Made by a program: the position numbers and the translations under genes
Assembly (NCBI GenBank): GCA_963741505.1
Contig: CAVUIJ010000029.1
Span: forward strand, 91,123-155,122
Reading direction: 5' to 3'
Source: JAKFWF01 sp963741505
GTDB taxonomy: Bacteria; Pseudomonadota; Alphaproteobacteria; Rhizobiales; Hyphomicrobiaceae
DNA length: 64,000 nt
Shown: positions 38,465 through 47,716 of the stretch, piece after piece
Position numbering within the stretch: the stretch's first letter is position 1
Layout: every line of letters starts with the position of its first letter
The notes under the pieces: model-generated
The model's input: the letters and a program-made list of their open reading frames with translations, nothing else
Told to the model about the DNA's origin: nothing
Databases searched by the model: none

Positions 38465-39755
38465 ATGGCCATTACCCTTTCGATCCTATCGCCGTCGTCC
38501 TGGTGATGATCGGCATCCCGTTCTGGATCAGCCTCGGCCTCGCGACGGCGGCGCTGCTGTGGTCGACCGGCGTCATGCCGATGCAGCTGATCGGCGAAGC
38601 GCTGTTCGAAGGCGTCGACAGTTTCGCGCTGATCGCCATCCCGCTGTTCGTGCTGACCGGTGACGTGATGGTGCGCTCGGGCCTCGCCTACCGCCTGCTG
38701 ACGTTCGCCGAGGCGAGCTTCGGCTCGCTGCGCTCCGGCTTCGGCACCGCGACCGTGATGGGCTGCGGCCTGTTCGCCTGCATCTCGGGCTCGGACGCGG
38801 CCGACGCCGCCGCCATCGGCCGCATCACCATGGATAAGCTGCAGCAGAAGGGCTATCCGAAGGACCATACGCCTGCGCGCTCGTCGCCTCCGGTGCCTGC
38901 ACCGGCATCCTGATTCCGCCGTCGATCGCCTACATCATCATCGGCCTGGTGCTCGGCATCTCGTCGTCGACGCTGTTCCAGGCGGCGTTCGTGCCCGGCG
39001 TGCATGATCCTGGCCGCGGTGATGATCACCAACGCCATCATGAACCGCATCCGCGGCTACGAGCGCACCACCGACCGGTTTTCGCTGACCCATTGGCTGG
39101 CGTCGCTCAACGACGCCAAATGGGCGCTGCTGATCCCGTTCATCATCCTCGGCGGCATCTATTCCGGCATCTTCACGCCGACCGAGTCCGCTGCCGTCGC
39201 CGCCTTCGTCGCCGTTCGTCATCGGCATGGTGCAGAAACGGATTACGCTCGCCGACTTTCCGGCCATGCTCGGTGCCTCGGCGCGCGTTTGCGGCGTGGT
39301 GCTGCCGATCATCGCCGTGGCGCTGCTGTTCGCCCAGGCGCTGACCGTGGTCGACGTGCCGGAAAAATTCGTCGCCTGGATGATGGCGTTCGCCGGCTCG
39401 ATCCCGTTCGTCGATGCCAAGACTTCCGTGATCCTGCTGATGCTGGTGATCTGGGTGGTCGCCGGCTGCTTCATGGAGACCGGTCCGAACATCGTCGTGC
39501 TCGGGACCGCTGATGCTGCCGCTCGCCAAGCAGATCGGCATGGACCCGATCCACTTCTGCGTGTTCATGATCACGACGCTCGGCCTCGGCTTCATCACGC
39601 CGCCGTTCGGCCTCAACCTGTTCGTCATGAGCGGCCTGACGCGAACGCCGGTAACCGCGATCGCGCGCGAAGCCTTCCCGTTCGTCATCGCGATGATCAT
39701 CGTCTCCGCTCTGATCGGCTTCGTGCCGGCGATCTCGCTGTTCACGCTGAAGTAG
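38465..39755 (+). CDS. dctM: TRAP transporter large permease DctM (five frameshifts)
   Basis: Main transport subunit of the TRAP system, about 430 codons and twelve helices. All parts of the protein are present but split over the three frames: MAITLSIL, then IAVVLVMIGIPFWISLGLA; FACISGSDAADAAAIGRI, the substrate-site region; CTGILIPPSIAYIIIGLVLG; FIILGGIYSGIFTPTESAAV, the signature; and LGFITPPFGLNLFVMSGL near the end. Breaks fall near 38488, 38872, 39005, 39212 and 39508. The first two behave as one-base deletions, the others as insertions. Five breaks in 1.3 kb is the worst stretch of the window; sequencing error is the simplest reading, but a true pseudogene cannot be excluded. Confidence 0.82.
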
Positions 39756-39765
39756 CCGGCTGGCA

Positions 39766-41430
39766 CTATACCCGGCCGTCGACCACCACGTCGAGCAGCG
39801 ACGGCCGGCCATTGGCGGTCGCCTCGCGCACTGCCGGCACGATCTCGTCCGGATCGGTGATGCGCCGCGCCGGCATGCCCAAGGCCTTGGCCAGTGCCAC
39901 GAAGTCGACCGGCGGATCGGCGAAGTCCATGCCGACGAAATGCTCGTTGTTGTGGAATGACTTCAGGCGCTGCTTGATGATGCGATAGCCGCCGTTATTG
40001 CAGATCACGGTGGTGACCGGCAGCTTGTGGTGCGCGGTCGTCCACAACGCCTGGATCGAATACATGGCGCTGCCGTCGCCAACGACGGTGACGACCGGCC
40101 GGCCCTTCTGCGCCATGGCGATGCCGGTCGATGCCGGCAGGCTCCAACCGATGCCGCCCGAGGCCAGTGCGTGGAAGCCGTAGCGGTCGCGATAGGGGAA
40201 GAGGTCGCAGATCCGCCGCGAGGTGGTCAGCCCCTCGTTGACCATGACCACGTCCTTCGGCACCGCCTGCACGAGGCGCAGCGTCAACAGGTCGACATCG
40301 ATCGGCTTCGCGCCACCGCGGGCCTCGATCTCGGTAACGAGCTTTCCCCGCTTGGCCGACCAGTTCAGGCCGGCGAGGTCGACGACCCGTTTGGCGGCAA
40401 GCTTCTTTAGCGCCGCGCCGCCCTTCTTCTCGATCACCGGGATCAGTGCCCGCAGCGTCTCGCGCACATCGGCGCGGATCGCCATCTCGGCCGGGTAGTT
40501 CTTGGCGAGGTCCCAATCGACGAGGCCGATCTGCAGCGTCACGAGCCCGTCCGGCATCGGATCGACATCGCTCCAAACCGACATCCGCAGCGCGTCGGCA
40601 CCAAGCACGATCATGACGTCGTGCTTCGAGAGCAGTGCCCGCACCTGCGCCTGGTCGCGGCTGAGGCCACCGACGAAGCATGGGCTCTCGGACAGGAAGT
40701 GGGCGCCATAGGGCACGCTCTGCTGCATCGCCGGCGCGCCGATCAGCTCGGCGAAGCGGGCCGCCTCGGCCATCGCGTCGCTCTTCACGATCTCGTCGCC
40801 GGCGACGATCAGCGGCCGCTCGGCCTTGAGGATGCGATCGGCCAATGCCGCAAGGGTTTCGTCGGACGGGCGCACCCGGCTGTCGACGCGGGTCGCAGCG
40901 CCCAGATCGATACCGGCCTCCTGATTGAGGATGTCGCCCGGCAGCGAGATGAACACCGGCCCGGTCGGCGGCGTCATCGCGACCTTGGCGGCGCGATGGA
41001 CGATGCGCGGCAGGTCCTCCAGTCGCGTGACCTCGATCGCCCATTTCACCAGCGGCGCCGCAATCGGCACCAGCGGATCGTAGAGCATTGGCTCGGTCAG
41101 GCCGTGACCCTGTTCCTGCTGGCCGGCGGTCAGGATCATCGGCGTGCCGGTGAACTTGGCGTTGTACAGCGAGCCCATTGCATTGCCGAGGCCCGGTGCC
41201 ACATGCACGTTGCAGGCGGTGAGTTGGCCTGAGGCACGCCCGAAGCCATCGGCCATCGCCACCACCAGACTCTCCTGCATCGCCATCACGTAGGTGAGGT
41301 CGGGATAGTCCTTCAACGCGTGCATGACCGGCAGCTCAGTAGTGCCGGGATTGCCGAACAGGTGCGACACGCCCTCGTCCTTCAGCAGCGCCAGAAAGGC
41401 CGACCTGCCGGTAATTTGATTGCGGGCCAT
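39766..41430 (-). CDS. Thiamine-diphosphate-dependent enzyme, benzoylformate decarboxylase/acetolactate synthase-like
   Basis: Three-domain ThDP enzyme of 554 residues. The Pyr domain holds the catalytic Glu in VMAMQESLVVAMADGFGRASG, and HLFGNPGTTELPVM lies upstream. The PP domain has the ThDP/Mg motif VVGDGSAMYSIQALWT, ending PVTTVICNNGGY. The closest layout is benzoylformate decarboxylase or acetolactate-synthase-like proteins of unknown substrate; I cannot tell these apart by eye. The ATG at 41430 is chosen because MARNQITGRSAFLALL matches the family start. It is convergent with the TRAP operon and divergent from an acyl-CoA synthetase, so it could supply an aldehyde or keto acid to that pathway, but this is inference. 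Confidence 0.87.
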   Translation of the reverse strand: MARNQITGRSAFLALLKDEGVSHLFGNPGTTELPVMHALKDYPDLTYVMAMQESLVVAMADGFGRASGQLTACNVHVAPGLGNAMGSLYNAKFTGTPMILTAGQQEQGHGLTEPMLYDPLVPIAAPLVKWAIEVTRLEDLPRIVHRAAKVAMTPPTGPVFISLPGDILNQEAGIDLGAATRVDSRVRPSDETLAALADRILKAERPLIVAGDEIVKSDAMAEAARFAELIGAPAMQQSVPYGAHFLSESPCFVGGLSRDQAQVRALLSKHDVMIVLGADALRMSVWSDVDPMPDGLVTLQIGLVDWDLAKNYPAEMAIRADVRETLRALIPVIEKKGGAALKKLAAKRVVDLAGLNWSAKRGKLVTEIEARGGAKPIDVDLLTLRLVQAVPKDVVMVNEGLTTSRRICDLFPYRDRYGFHALASGGIGWSLPASTGIAMAQKGRPVVTVVGDGSAMYSIQALWTTAHHKLPVTTVICNNGGYRIIKQRLKSFHNNEHFVGMDFADPPVDFVALAKALGMPARRITDPDEIVPAVREATANGRPSLLDVVVDGRV

Positions 41431-41683
41431 GCGCGTCTCCGGTTGTGCTCTTGTCGCAACTTCCGTCCTGCCCGCCATATGGCCGTCAAGTCTGCGGTCG
41501 GGGCAACTGCCTTGTTGCATTGGCGGCGGCATGGCAGCCCTGCCGCGCGCCGTGGTCGTTGTCGCTGCAGAGCGGCCAGTCTACACTTTGACGGTGTTTG
41601 AAGTCGCAGGAGATGAAGGCCCGCATGACGGCGCGGATGGCGCGCATCGTCGTGCTCGACGCCGACCGGGGAGCCCAGAGCCC

Positions 41684-43600
41684 ATGACCAGACAGCCTTA
41701 TGAGCTCGAGCGTTTCATCGAGCAGCACGGGTTTGCAACCTACGAGGCCCTGATCGAGCGCGCCGACCGCGATCCGGAATGGTTCTGGCCGGCGGTGATG
41801 CAGTTCCACGACTTGAAGTTCTTCCGCCCGTTCGACCGGGTGCTCGATGTCTCCAAGGGCATCGCCTGGCCGCAATGGTGCGTCGGCGGCACCACCAACC
41901 TCGCCTACAACTGCATGGAGCGGACGCTCGCGCGTCACGCCGCCGACAAGGTCGCGATCGAGTGGGAGGGCGAGGACGGCGAGAGCCGCAGCTGGACCTA
42001 CGGCGAACTCGTTGCCCAGGCTGAGCGGGCGGCGGCGGGCCTAAAGAAACTGGGTTTGGGCACGGGCGACGTGGTTGGCATCTACATGCCGTTCCTGCCC
42101 GAGACGATCGCGGCGTTCCTCGCCATCACCCGGATCGGCGGCATCGCGCTGCCGATGTTCTCGGGCTTCGGCGCCCAGGCGGTGATCGATCGGCTGGACG
42201 ATGCCAAGGCGAAGGCGGTGATCACCGTCGATATCACTTATCGGCGCGGCAACGTCATTGAGATGGCGAAGGTGATCGACGAGGCGAAACCGAATATCCC
42301 GTCGCTGCAGCATGTGGTGGTGGTGGCGCGACATCGCGACAAGCCCGGCGGCGATCGCCATTGGTGGCACGATCTCGTCGCCGGCGACGCCACGTGCCCG
42401 GCCGAGCCGGTCGAGGCCGATGCGCCGTGCATGATCGTCTACACCTCGGGCACCACCGGCAAACCGAAAGGTACCGTACACACCCATTGCGGCTTCATGA
42501 TCAAGGTCGCGCTCGACTTCGGCATCATCCTCGACCTGACGCCGCGCGACACGCTGCTGTGGATGAGCGACATGGGTTGGCTCACCGGACCGATCCTCGC
42601 CGTCGCCGTGCCGCTCGTCGGTGCCAGCATGGTGCTGGCCGAAGGCACCCCGGACTTCCCCGAGCCGGGACGGCTGTGGCGGCTCGCCCAGGACCACGAG
42701 GTGACTTTCCTCGGCGTGGCGCCGACCATGATCCGCAATTTCATCCAGCAGCCGCCGGAAGTGGTGCAGGCGTTCGACTTGCCGTCGTTGCGCGTCACTG
42801 CTTCGACCGGCGAGGTGTGGACGCCGGAAGCGTGGACCTGGTTCGAGGCCAATATCTGCAAGGGCCGCGCGCCGATCCTCAATTACTGCGGCGGCACCGA
42901 GATCGGCGGTGGCATCATCTCAGGCACCATGCTGCATCGCAATCTGCCGCCGGGCGCATTCGCCGGGCCGATCCCCGGCATGGGCGCCGCCGTCGTCGAC
43001 GACGCCGGCCGCCCGCTCGGCCGCGGCGAGGTCGGCGAACTGGCGCTCACCGTGCCGTCGATCGGTCTCACCCGCGGCCTGTGGAATGCGCCCGAACGCT
43101 ATCTCGAGGCCTACTGGGAGAAGGTGCCCGGCATGTGGATCCACGGCGATTTCGCCTCGGTCGATGTGGCCGGCCACTGGTTCATCCATGGCCGCTCCGA
43201 CGACACCATCAAGATTGCCGGCAAGCGCACTGGACCGGCCGAGGTCGAAGGCGTTCTGCTCGCCACCGGCAAAGTCGGCGACGCAGCAGTGATCGGCATC
43301 CCCGATCCGATCAAGGGCTCGGCTGTCGTTTGCGTGTGCGTACCGTCGCGCGGGGTCAAGGGCACGGCAGAGCTGGCCGAAGAGCTGCGACAAGCCGTGG
43401 TGGCAGGTCTCGGCGCATCGTTCCGGCCAAAGACGGTCGCGTTCGTCGCTGCCATACCGAAAACCCGCAGCTTGAAGATCATGCGCCGCGTCGTGCGCTC
43501 GATCTGGCTCGGCGAGCCGGTCGGCGACCTTTCGGGGCTGGTCAATCCGGAAGCCGTCGACGACCTGAAGGCAGCGCGCGCCGCGATGAAAGACGCATGA
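41684..43600 (+). CDS. AMP-forming acyl-CoA synthetase, acetyl/propionyl-CoA synthetase-like
   Basis: ANL-superfamily ligase of 638 residues that makes an acyl-CoA from a carboxylate, ATP and CoA through an acyl-adenylate. The P-loop is MIVYTSGTTGKPKGTVHTH, the adenine-binding NYCGGTEIGGG and the hinge GDFASVDVAG with HGRSDDTIKIAGKRTGP. The C-terminal catalytic Lys lies in PKTRSLKIMRR, where the usual Gly before Lys is Leu. The N-terminal section (ELERFIEQHGFATYEALIER, then FDRVLDVSKGIAWPQW) is typical of the ACS-like group rather than long-chain ligases. The start at 41684 follows a GGAG box. The substrate is unknown. Confidence 0.9.
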   Translation: MTRQPYELERFIEQHGFATYEALIERADRDPEWFWPAVMQFHDLKFFRPFDRVLDVSKGIAWPQWCVGGTTNLAYNCMERTLARHAADKVAIEWEGEDGESRSWTYGELVAQAERAAAGLKKLGLGTGDVVGIYMPFLPETIAAFLAITRIGGIALPMFSGFGAQAVIDRLDDAKAKAVITVDITYRRGNVIEMAKVIDEAKPNIPSLQHVVVVARHRDKPGGDRHWWHDLVAGDATCPAEPVEADAPCMIVYTSGTTGKPKGTVHTHCGFMIKVALDFGIILDLTPRDTLLWMSDMGWLTGPILAVAVPLVGASMVLAEGTPDFPEPGRLWRLAQDHEVTFLGVAPTMIRNFIQQPPEVVQAFDLPSLRVTASTGEVWTPEAWTWFEANICKGRAPILNYCGGTEIGGGIISGTMLHRNLPPGAFAGPIPGMGAAVVDDAGRPLGRGEVGELALTVPSIGLTRGLWNAPERYLEAYWEKVPGMWIHGDFASVDVAGHWFIHGRSDDTIKIAGKRTGPAEVEGVLLATGKVGDAAVIGIPDPIKGSAVVCVCVPSRGVKGTAELAEELRQAVVAGLGASFRPKTVAFVAAIPKTRSLKIMRRVVRSIWLGEPVGDLSGLVNPEAVDDLKAARAAMKDA

Positions 43601-43616
43601 GGAAGCAGGAAAAGAT

Positions 43617-43640
43617 GGTGTCAGGCTGAAGCCAGGCACC
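43617..43640. terminator. Hairpin between convergent genes, member of a repeat family
   Basis: A 24-base imperfect palindrome centred on GGCTGAAGCC fills the 43-base gap between the convergent acyl-CoA synthetase and acyl-CoA dehydrogenase genes. Related copies lie at 10849-10872 and 54901-54924. Its place suggests a bidirectional terminator, though no T-run is present. Confidence 0.5.
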
Positions 43641-43643
43641 GCT

Positions 43644-44783
43644 TCATCCTCGTTTCTGCATCTCGCGCAGGATGACGAGGTGCTGGATGTCGTTGGTGCC
43701 TTCGTAGATGCGGCAGACGCGGGCGTCGCGATAGAGCCGCTCGACGGGGAAGTCGTTGAGATAGCCGTAGCCGCCAAGGGTCTGGATCGCCTCCGAGCAC
43801 ACCCACTCGGCAGCTTCGGACGCGACGAGCTTGGCCATGCAGGCTTCCATCAGCGACGGCTGGCCGGCGTCGGTCAATGCCGCGGCGTGATGAACCATCT
43901 GGCGGGCACACTCGACCCGCGTCGCCATGGCAGCCAACCGGAAGCCCACCGCCTGATGCTCGATGATCGGCTTGCCGAATACCTGGCGCTCGCGGGCATA
44001 GTCGAGCGCTGCTTCGTAGGCCGCACGCGCGATGCCGACGGCTTGGGCGGCGATGCCGATGCGGCCGCCCTGCAGGTTCGACAGCGCGATGCGATAGCCC
44101 TCGCCTTCCGCACCAAGCCGGTTCTCGACCGGCACCGGCATGTCGTTGAAGGCGATCTGGCAGGTGTCGGATGCCCGCTGGCCGAGCTTGGATTCCACCC
44201 TTACGACGGTGTAGCCGGGCGTGCTGGTCGGCACGATGAAGGCCGAGATGCCCTTGGGGCCGCTGTCGGCGCCGGTGCGGGCGAAGATCAGCGCCACGTC
44301 GGCGTTCTTGCCGGTGGTGATGAACTGCTTGTGGCCGTTGAGGATGTAGTGTTGGCCGTCGCGCACCGCCCTGGTCGTGAGCGCGCCGGCATCCGAGCCG
44401 CCGTGCGCCTCGGTCAGCAGGAATGCCGACAGCATTTTGCCTTCCGCCATCGGCCGCAAAAACCGCGTCTTCTGGTCGTCATTGCCGAAGTTGGCGACCG
44501 GCATGCAGCCGACCGAGTTGTGGCCGCTCATCACCGTCGCGGTGGCGGCGTCGCCGGCGGCGATCTCCTCGAGCGCGAGCGCGGTCGAAACGTAGTCGGC
44601 GCCGGCCCCGCCCCATTCCGGCGCGACGTTCATGCCGAGCAGGCCGAGGCGGCCCATATCGCGCAGCTCCGCCATCGGGAAGTGCGCCTCGCGATCCCAC
44701 CTTGCGGCATTGGGCGCCAGCCGCTCGGCCGCGAAGGCGCGGGCCATGTCGCGGATCATCGTCTGCTGCTCGTTGAGAACCAT
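43644..44783 (-). CDS. Acyl-CoA dehydrogenase
   Basis: FAD enzyme that introduces the alpha-beta double bond into an acyl-CoA and passes electrons to ETF. The 379-residue sequence is full length, with the FAD/substrate segment FLLTEAHGGSDAGALTT, then HYILNGHKQFITTG, the adenine-binding CSEAIQTLGGYGYLNDFP, and the catalytic Glu in RVCRIYEGTNDIQ. The chain-length or branch specificity cannot be read from motifs. It is the last gene of the operon starting with the SDR gene, 13 bases after the second dehydrogenase. Confidence 0.94.
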   Translation of the reverse strand: MVLNEQQTMIRDMARAFAAERLAPNAARWDREAHFPMAELRDMGRLGLLGMNVAPEWGGAGADYVSTALALEEIAAGDAATATVMSGHNSVGCMPVANFGNDDQKTRFLRPMAEGKMLSAFLLTEAHGGSDAGALTTRAVRDGQHYILNGHKQFITTGKNADVALIFARTGADSGPKGISAFIVPTSTPGYTVVRVESKLGQRASDTCQIAFNDMPVPVENRLGAEGEGYRIALSNLQGGRIGIAAQAVGIARAAYEAALDYARERQVFGKPIIEHQAVGFRLAAMATRVECARQMVHHAAALTDAGQPSLMEACMAKLVASEAAEWVCSEAIQTLGGYGYLNDFPVERLYRDARVCRIYEGTNDIQHLVILREMQKRG

Positions 44784-44796
44784 GGCAGTCGTCCTT

Positions 44797-45978
44797 CTAG
44801 GATTTGCTGTCGGCGAGCAGGCGCGTGGCGATGATCATTTTCTGCACCTCGCTCGCACCTTCGTAGATCCTCAATGCCCGAATTTCACGATAGAGCTTCT
44901 CGGCGATATGGCCGTGCGTCACGCCGAGGCCGCCGAAGATCTGCACCGCGCTGTCGATCACCTTGTGCGCTTCCTCGGTTGCGAACAACTTTGCCATGCT
45001 GGCCTCGCGGCTGACGCGGGCGCCCGTCACGTCCTTGGTCCAGGCGGCGCGATAGACCAGCAGCGCCGCGGCATCGATGGCAAGCGCCATGTCGGCAAGC
45101 TTCGCCCGCGTCAGTTGCAGATCGGATAACGGCTGGCCGAACAGCTTGCGGGCCGTTGAGTGCCGCACTGCCTCGTCGAGCGCGCGACGGGCAAAACCCA
45201 ACGCCGCGGCGCCAACGGTCGCGCGGAACACATCGAGCGTCGCCATGGCGATCTTGAAGCCTTGGCCGGGTGCGCCCAGCATGTTGTCGGCCGGCACCCG
45301 GGCGCCGTCGAAGCCGAGCGTGCCGATCGGATGCGGCGCGATCAGGTCGATCACTTTGCTGACTTCGAAGCCCGGCGTGCCAGCTTCGACCACGAATGCC
45401 GACAGCCCCTTGGCGCCTGGCGCCTCGCCGGTGCGGGCAAAGACGACGTAGATGTCGGCGATGCCGGCGTTCGAGATCCAGGTCTTAGCCCCATCGAGCC
45501 GCCAGCCGTTGCCGTCGCGGCGTGCCTTGGTGGCGAGAGCCGCGACGTCCGAGCCGGCCTCGGCTTCCGACAGCGCGAAGGCCGCAATGCTGCTGCCGCT
45601 GGCCACCGCCGGCAACCAGCGGCTCTTCTGCTCGGGCGTACCGAAGAGGTTGATCGGGCCGGTGCCTAGCCCTTGCATGGCAAATGCAAAATCAGCAAGG
45701 CCGGCGTGCCTGGCCAGCACCTCCCGGCAGATGCACAGGCTGCGGGCGTCGAGCTTGCCATAGCTGCCGGCAGCTTCGCCCCCGGTTGCGGTCGCGAGGA
45801 AGCCTTCGCTCCCCATCGCCGCCGCGATCCGCTGCACGGTCGCCGCCGCACCCGCGCTGCTCTCGTCGGCGCCGTGCAATAGATCGGCATTGGCCGTTGA
45901 CCAGGCATCGACGCGGTCGTGCAGCGCCCGATGCGCGTCGTCGAGAAACGGCCAGGCGAGGAAGCTGCGGTCGGACAT
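44797..45978 (-). CDS. Acyl-CoA dehydrogenase, second copy
   Basis: Paralogue of the preceding dehydrogenase with only moderate resemblance and 393 residues. Signatures are FALSEAEAGSDVAALAT, GWRLDGAKTWISNAGI, then SAVQIFGGLGVTHGH and the catalytic Glu in RALRIYEGASEVQ. The N-terminus (FLAWPFLDDAHRALHDRVDAW) differs from standard chain-length dehydrogenases and resembles those acting on alicyclic or aromatic acyl-CoA. The ATG at 45978 overlaps the hydratase stop (TGATG), so translation is coupled. A frameshift in the hydratase makes the raw reading frame look like a hydratase-dehydrogenase fusion, which it is not. Confidence 0.92.
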   Translation of the reverse strand: MSDRSFLAWPFLDDAHRALHDRVDAWSTANADLLHGADESSAGAAATVQRIAAAMGSEGFLATATGGEAAGSYGKLDARSLCICREVLARHAGLADFAFAMQGLGTGPINLFGTPEQKSRWLPAVASGSSIAAFALSEAEAGSDVAALATKARRDGNGWRLDGAKTWISNAGIADIYVVFARTGEAPGAKGLSAFVVEAGTPGFEVSKVIDLIAPHPIGTLGFDGARVPADNMLGAPGQGFKIAMATLDVFRATVGAAALGFARRALDEAVRHSTARKLFGQPLSDLQLTRAKLADMALAIDAAALLVYRAAWTKDVTGARVSREASMAKLFATEEAHKVIDSAVQIFGGLGVTHGHIAEKLYREIRALRIYEGASEVQKMIIATRLLADSKS

Positions 45979-46809
45979 CAGTTGCCCTCGAACACCGGCC
46001 TCTGCTTGGCGACGAAGGCGCGATAGGCGCGGCCGTAGTCCTTTGTCTGCATGCAGATCGCCTGGGCTTGCGCCTCGGCCTCGATCGCGCTGTCGATGTC
46101 CATCGCCCATTCCTGATGCAAACAGGTCTTGGTCATGGCGTGACCGAAGGTTGGGCCGTCGGCGAGTTCCTTGGCCAGCGCCTGCGCCTCGGCCAGCAGC
46201 TGCTCGGGCGCAACCAGGCGATTGTAGAAGCCCCACTTGTCGGCCTCCTCGGCGGTCATGACACGGCCGGTGTAGAGCAGCTCGGAGGCGCGACCCTGGC
46301 CGATGATGCGCGGCAGGATCGCGCAGGCGCCCATGTCGGCGCCAGCGAGACCGACCCGGACGAACAGGAACGCGGTCTTGGTGCGCGGCGTGCCGATCCG
46401 CATGTCGGAAGCCATTGCCATGATCGCGCCGGCGCCGGCGCAGATGCCGTCGACGGCGGCGATGATCGGCTGCGGGCAGTGCCGCATCGCCTTCACCAGT
46501 TCGCCGGTCATGCGGGTGAAATCGATGCAGGCCCTGCATGTCGCCGGCCTCCTGCATCTTGACCAGCGGGCCGATGATCTCGTGCACGTCACCGCCCGAG
46601 CAGAAGTTGCCGCCGGCGCCGGTGACGACCACGGCCTTGACGTCGCTGGCGTGGCTGAGCTTGCGGAATAGCTGGCCGAGTTCGGCATAGCTCTCGAACG
46701 TCAGCGGGTTCTTGCGCTCGGGTCGATTGAGGGTGATGGTTGCGACCTTGCCCGCGACCTGCCACTTGAAGTGGGCGGCCTGATAGTCGGCGGCTTTGAA
46801 TTTCTGCAT
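45978..46809 (-). CDS. Enoyl-CoA hydratase (frameshifted)
   Basis: Crotonase-family enzyme that hydrates the double bond made by the dehydrogenases. The oxyanion-hole segments are AVVVTGAGGNFCSGGDVHE and AVDGICAGAGAIMAMASD, and the catalytic region is GLAGADMGACAILPRIIGQG. The frame breaks near 46530, in GDMQGL before IDFTRMTGELVKAM; one inserted C explains it and 277 codons result. The end FVAKQRPVFEGN is typical for the family. It follows the SDR gene by 29 bases. Confidence 0.92.
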
Positions 46810-46838
46810 GCGCTTCCTCCCGGAAAGGTGCTGGCCGC

Positions 46839-47579
46839 TCAGGCCATGGTCAGACCGCCTGACACGCTCAATGTCTGGCCGGTTATGTAATCGGCTGTGT
46901 CGCTCGCCAGGAACAGGATGGCGTTGGCGACATCGGTCGGCTTGCCGAAGCGCCGCATCGGAATGGCGCGTTTGAAGGCCTCGAGGTGGTTCTCCGGCAG
47001 CGCCATCAGCATCGGCGTCTCGGTCGGGCCGGGGCAGACGCAGTTGACGTTGATCTGGTAGCGCGCCATTTCGCGGGCGAGCCCCTTGGTGAAGCTGATC
47101 AGGCCGCCCTTGGCGCCGGAATAGACGGTCTCGCCGGAGCTGCCGACGCGGCCGGCGTCGCTCGCCACGTTGACGATCTTGCCGGACTTGCGCGCGATCA
47201 TCGGGTCGAGCAGGGCGCGGGTGAGCTTGATCGGGCCGAGCAGGTTGATGTCGACGACGCGCTGCCAGAATGCCGCGTCGTTGTCGATGAACGGCTGGCC
47301 TTTGCCGAAGCCGGCGCAGTTGACAAGGATATCGACCGCACCGCGGCCGAGCACGATCTTGGCAAAGGCTGCGATTGCCTCGTCCGAGCCGACATCGAGC
47401 TTGACGAATGCCGCCTTGCCGCCGTCGCCTGCGAGACGCGCTGCCGCCGCCTCGCCTTTCTCCGCCGACAGGTCGGCGAGAACGACATTGGCGCCGGCGC
47501 GCGCGAAGGCCTCGGCGGTTGCAAGGCCGATGCCCGATGCGGCGCCCGTGACGACGACAGTCTTGCCCTCGAATTTCAT
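46839..47579 (-). CDS. Short-chain dehydrogenase, BadH-like 3-hydroxyacyl-CoA dehydrogenase
   Basis: NAD-dependent SDR of 246 residues, first gene of the beta-oxidation operon. The NAD motif is VVTGAASGIGLATAEAFARA, with VNCAGFG, and the active-site Ser, Tyr and Lys are in VASDAGRVGSSGETVYSGAKGG. That region and the ending ITGQTLSVSGGLTMA resemble BadH, the 2-hydroxycyclohexanecarboxyl-CoA dehydrogenase of Rhodopseudomonas palustris; this is recollection of the family, not an alignment run here. The ATG at 47579 has GAGG upstream; a longer start at 47642 would cross the operator. Confidence 0.9.
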   Translation of the reverse strand: MKFEGKTVVVTGAASGIGLATAEAFARAGANVVLADLSAEKGEAAAARLAGDGGKAAFVKLDVGSDEAIAAFAKIVLGRGAVDILVNCAGFGKGQPFIDNDAAFWQRVVDINLLGPIKLTRALLDPMIARKSGKIVNVASDAGRVGSSGETVYSGAKGGLISFTKGLAREMARYQINVNCVCPGPTETPMLMALPENHLEAFKRAIPMRRFGKPTDVANAILFLASDTADYITGQTLSVSGGLTMA

Positions 47580-47628
47580 GACATTGCCCTCATCTGGAGA
47601 AGGTTTGATGCGCATCGTGCGCACCGCC

Positions 47629-47644
47629 GAATGAATACTCATTC
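47629..47644. promoter_or_regulatory. TetR-type operator upstream of the SDR operon
   Basis: A perfect palindrome GAATGA-ATAC-TCATTC, centred 57 bases before the SDR start codon. The same half-sites and spacing occur at 56213-56228 before livK. The TetR gene lies immediately upstream, so binding by that regulator is the natural inference. Confidence 0.75.
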
Positions 47645-47716
47645 ATTTGTCTTTGACTAGTGCACCGATCCTGCGTTCGTCAACCGCCGCGAGCGCGGCT
47701 CAACCGCGCAGCGTGG

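Noticed and set aside
44797..46809. Apparent enoyl-CoA hydratase-acyl-CoA dehydrogenase fusion
   Set aside because: The fusion exists only because a one-base insertion near 46530 shifts the hydratase into the dehydrogenase frame; the other frame completes the hydratase and stops at the dehydrogenase ATG.
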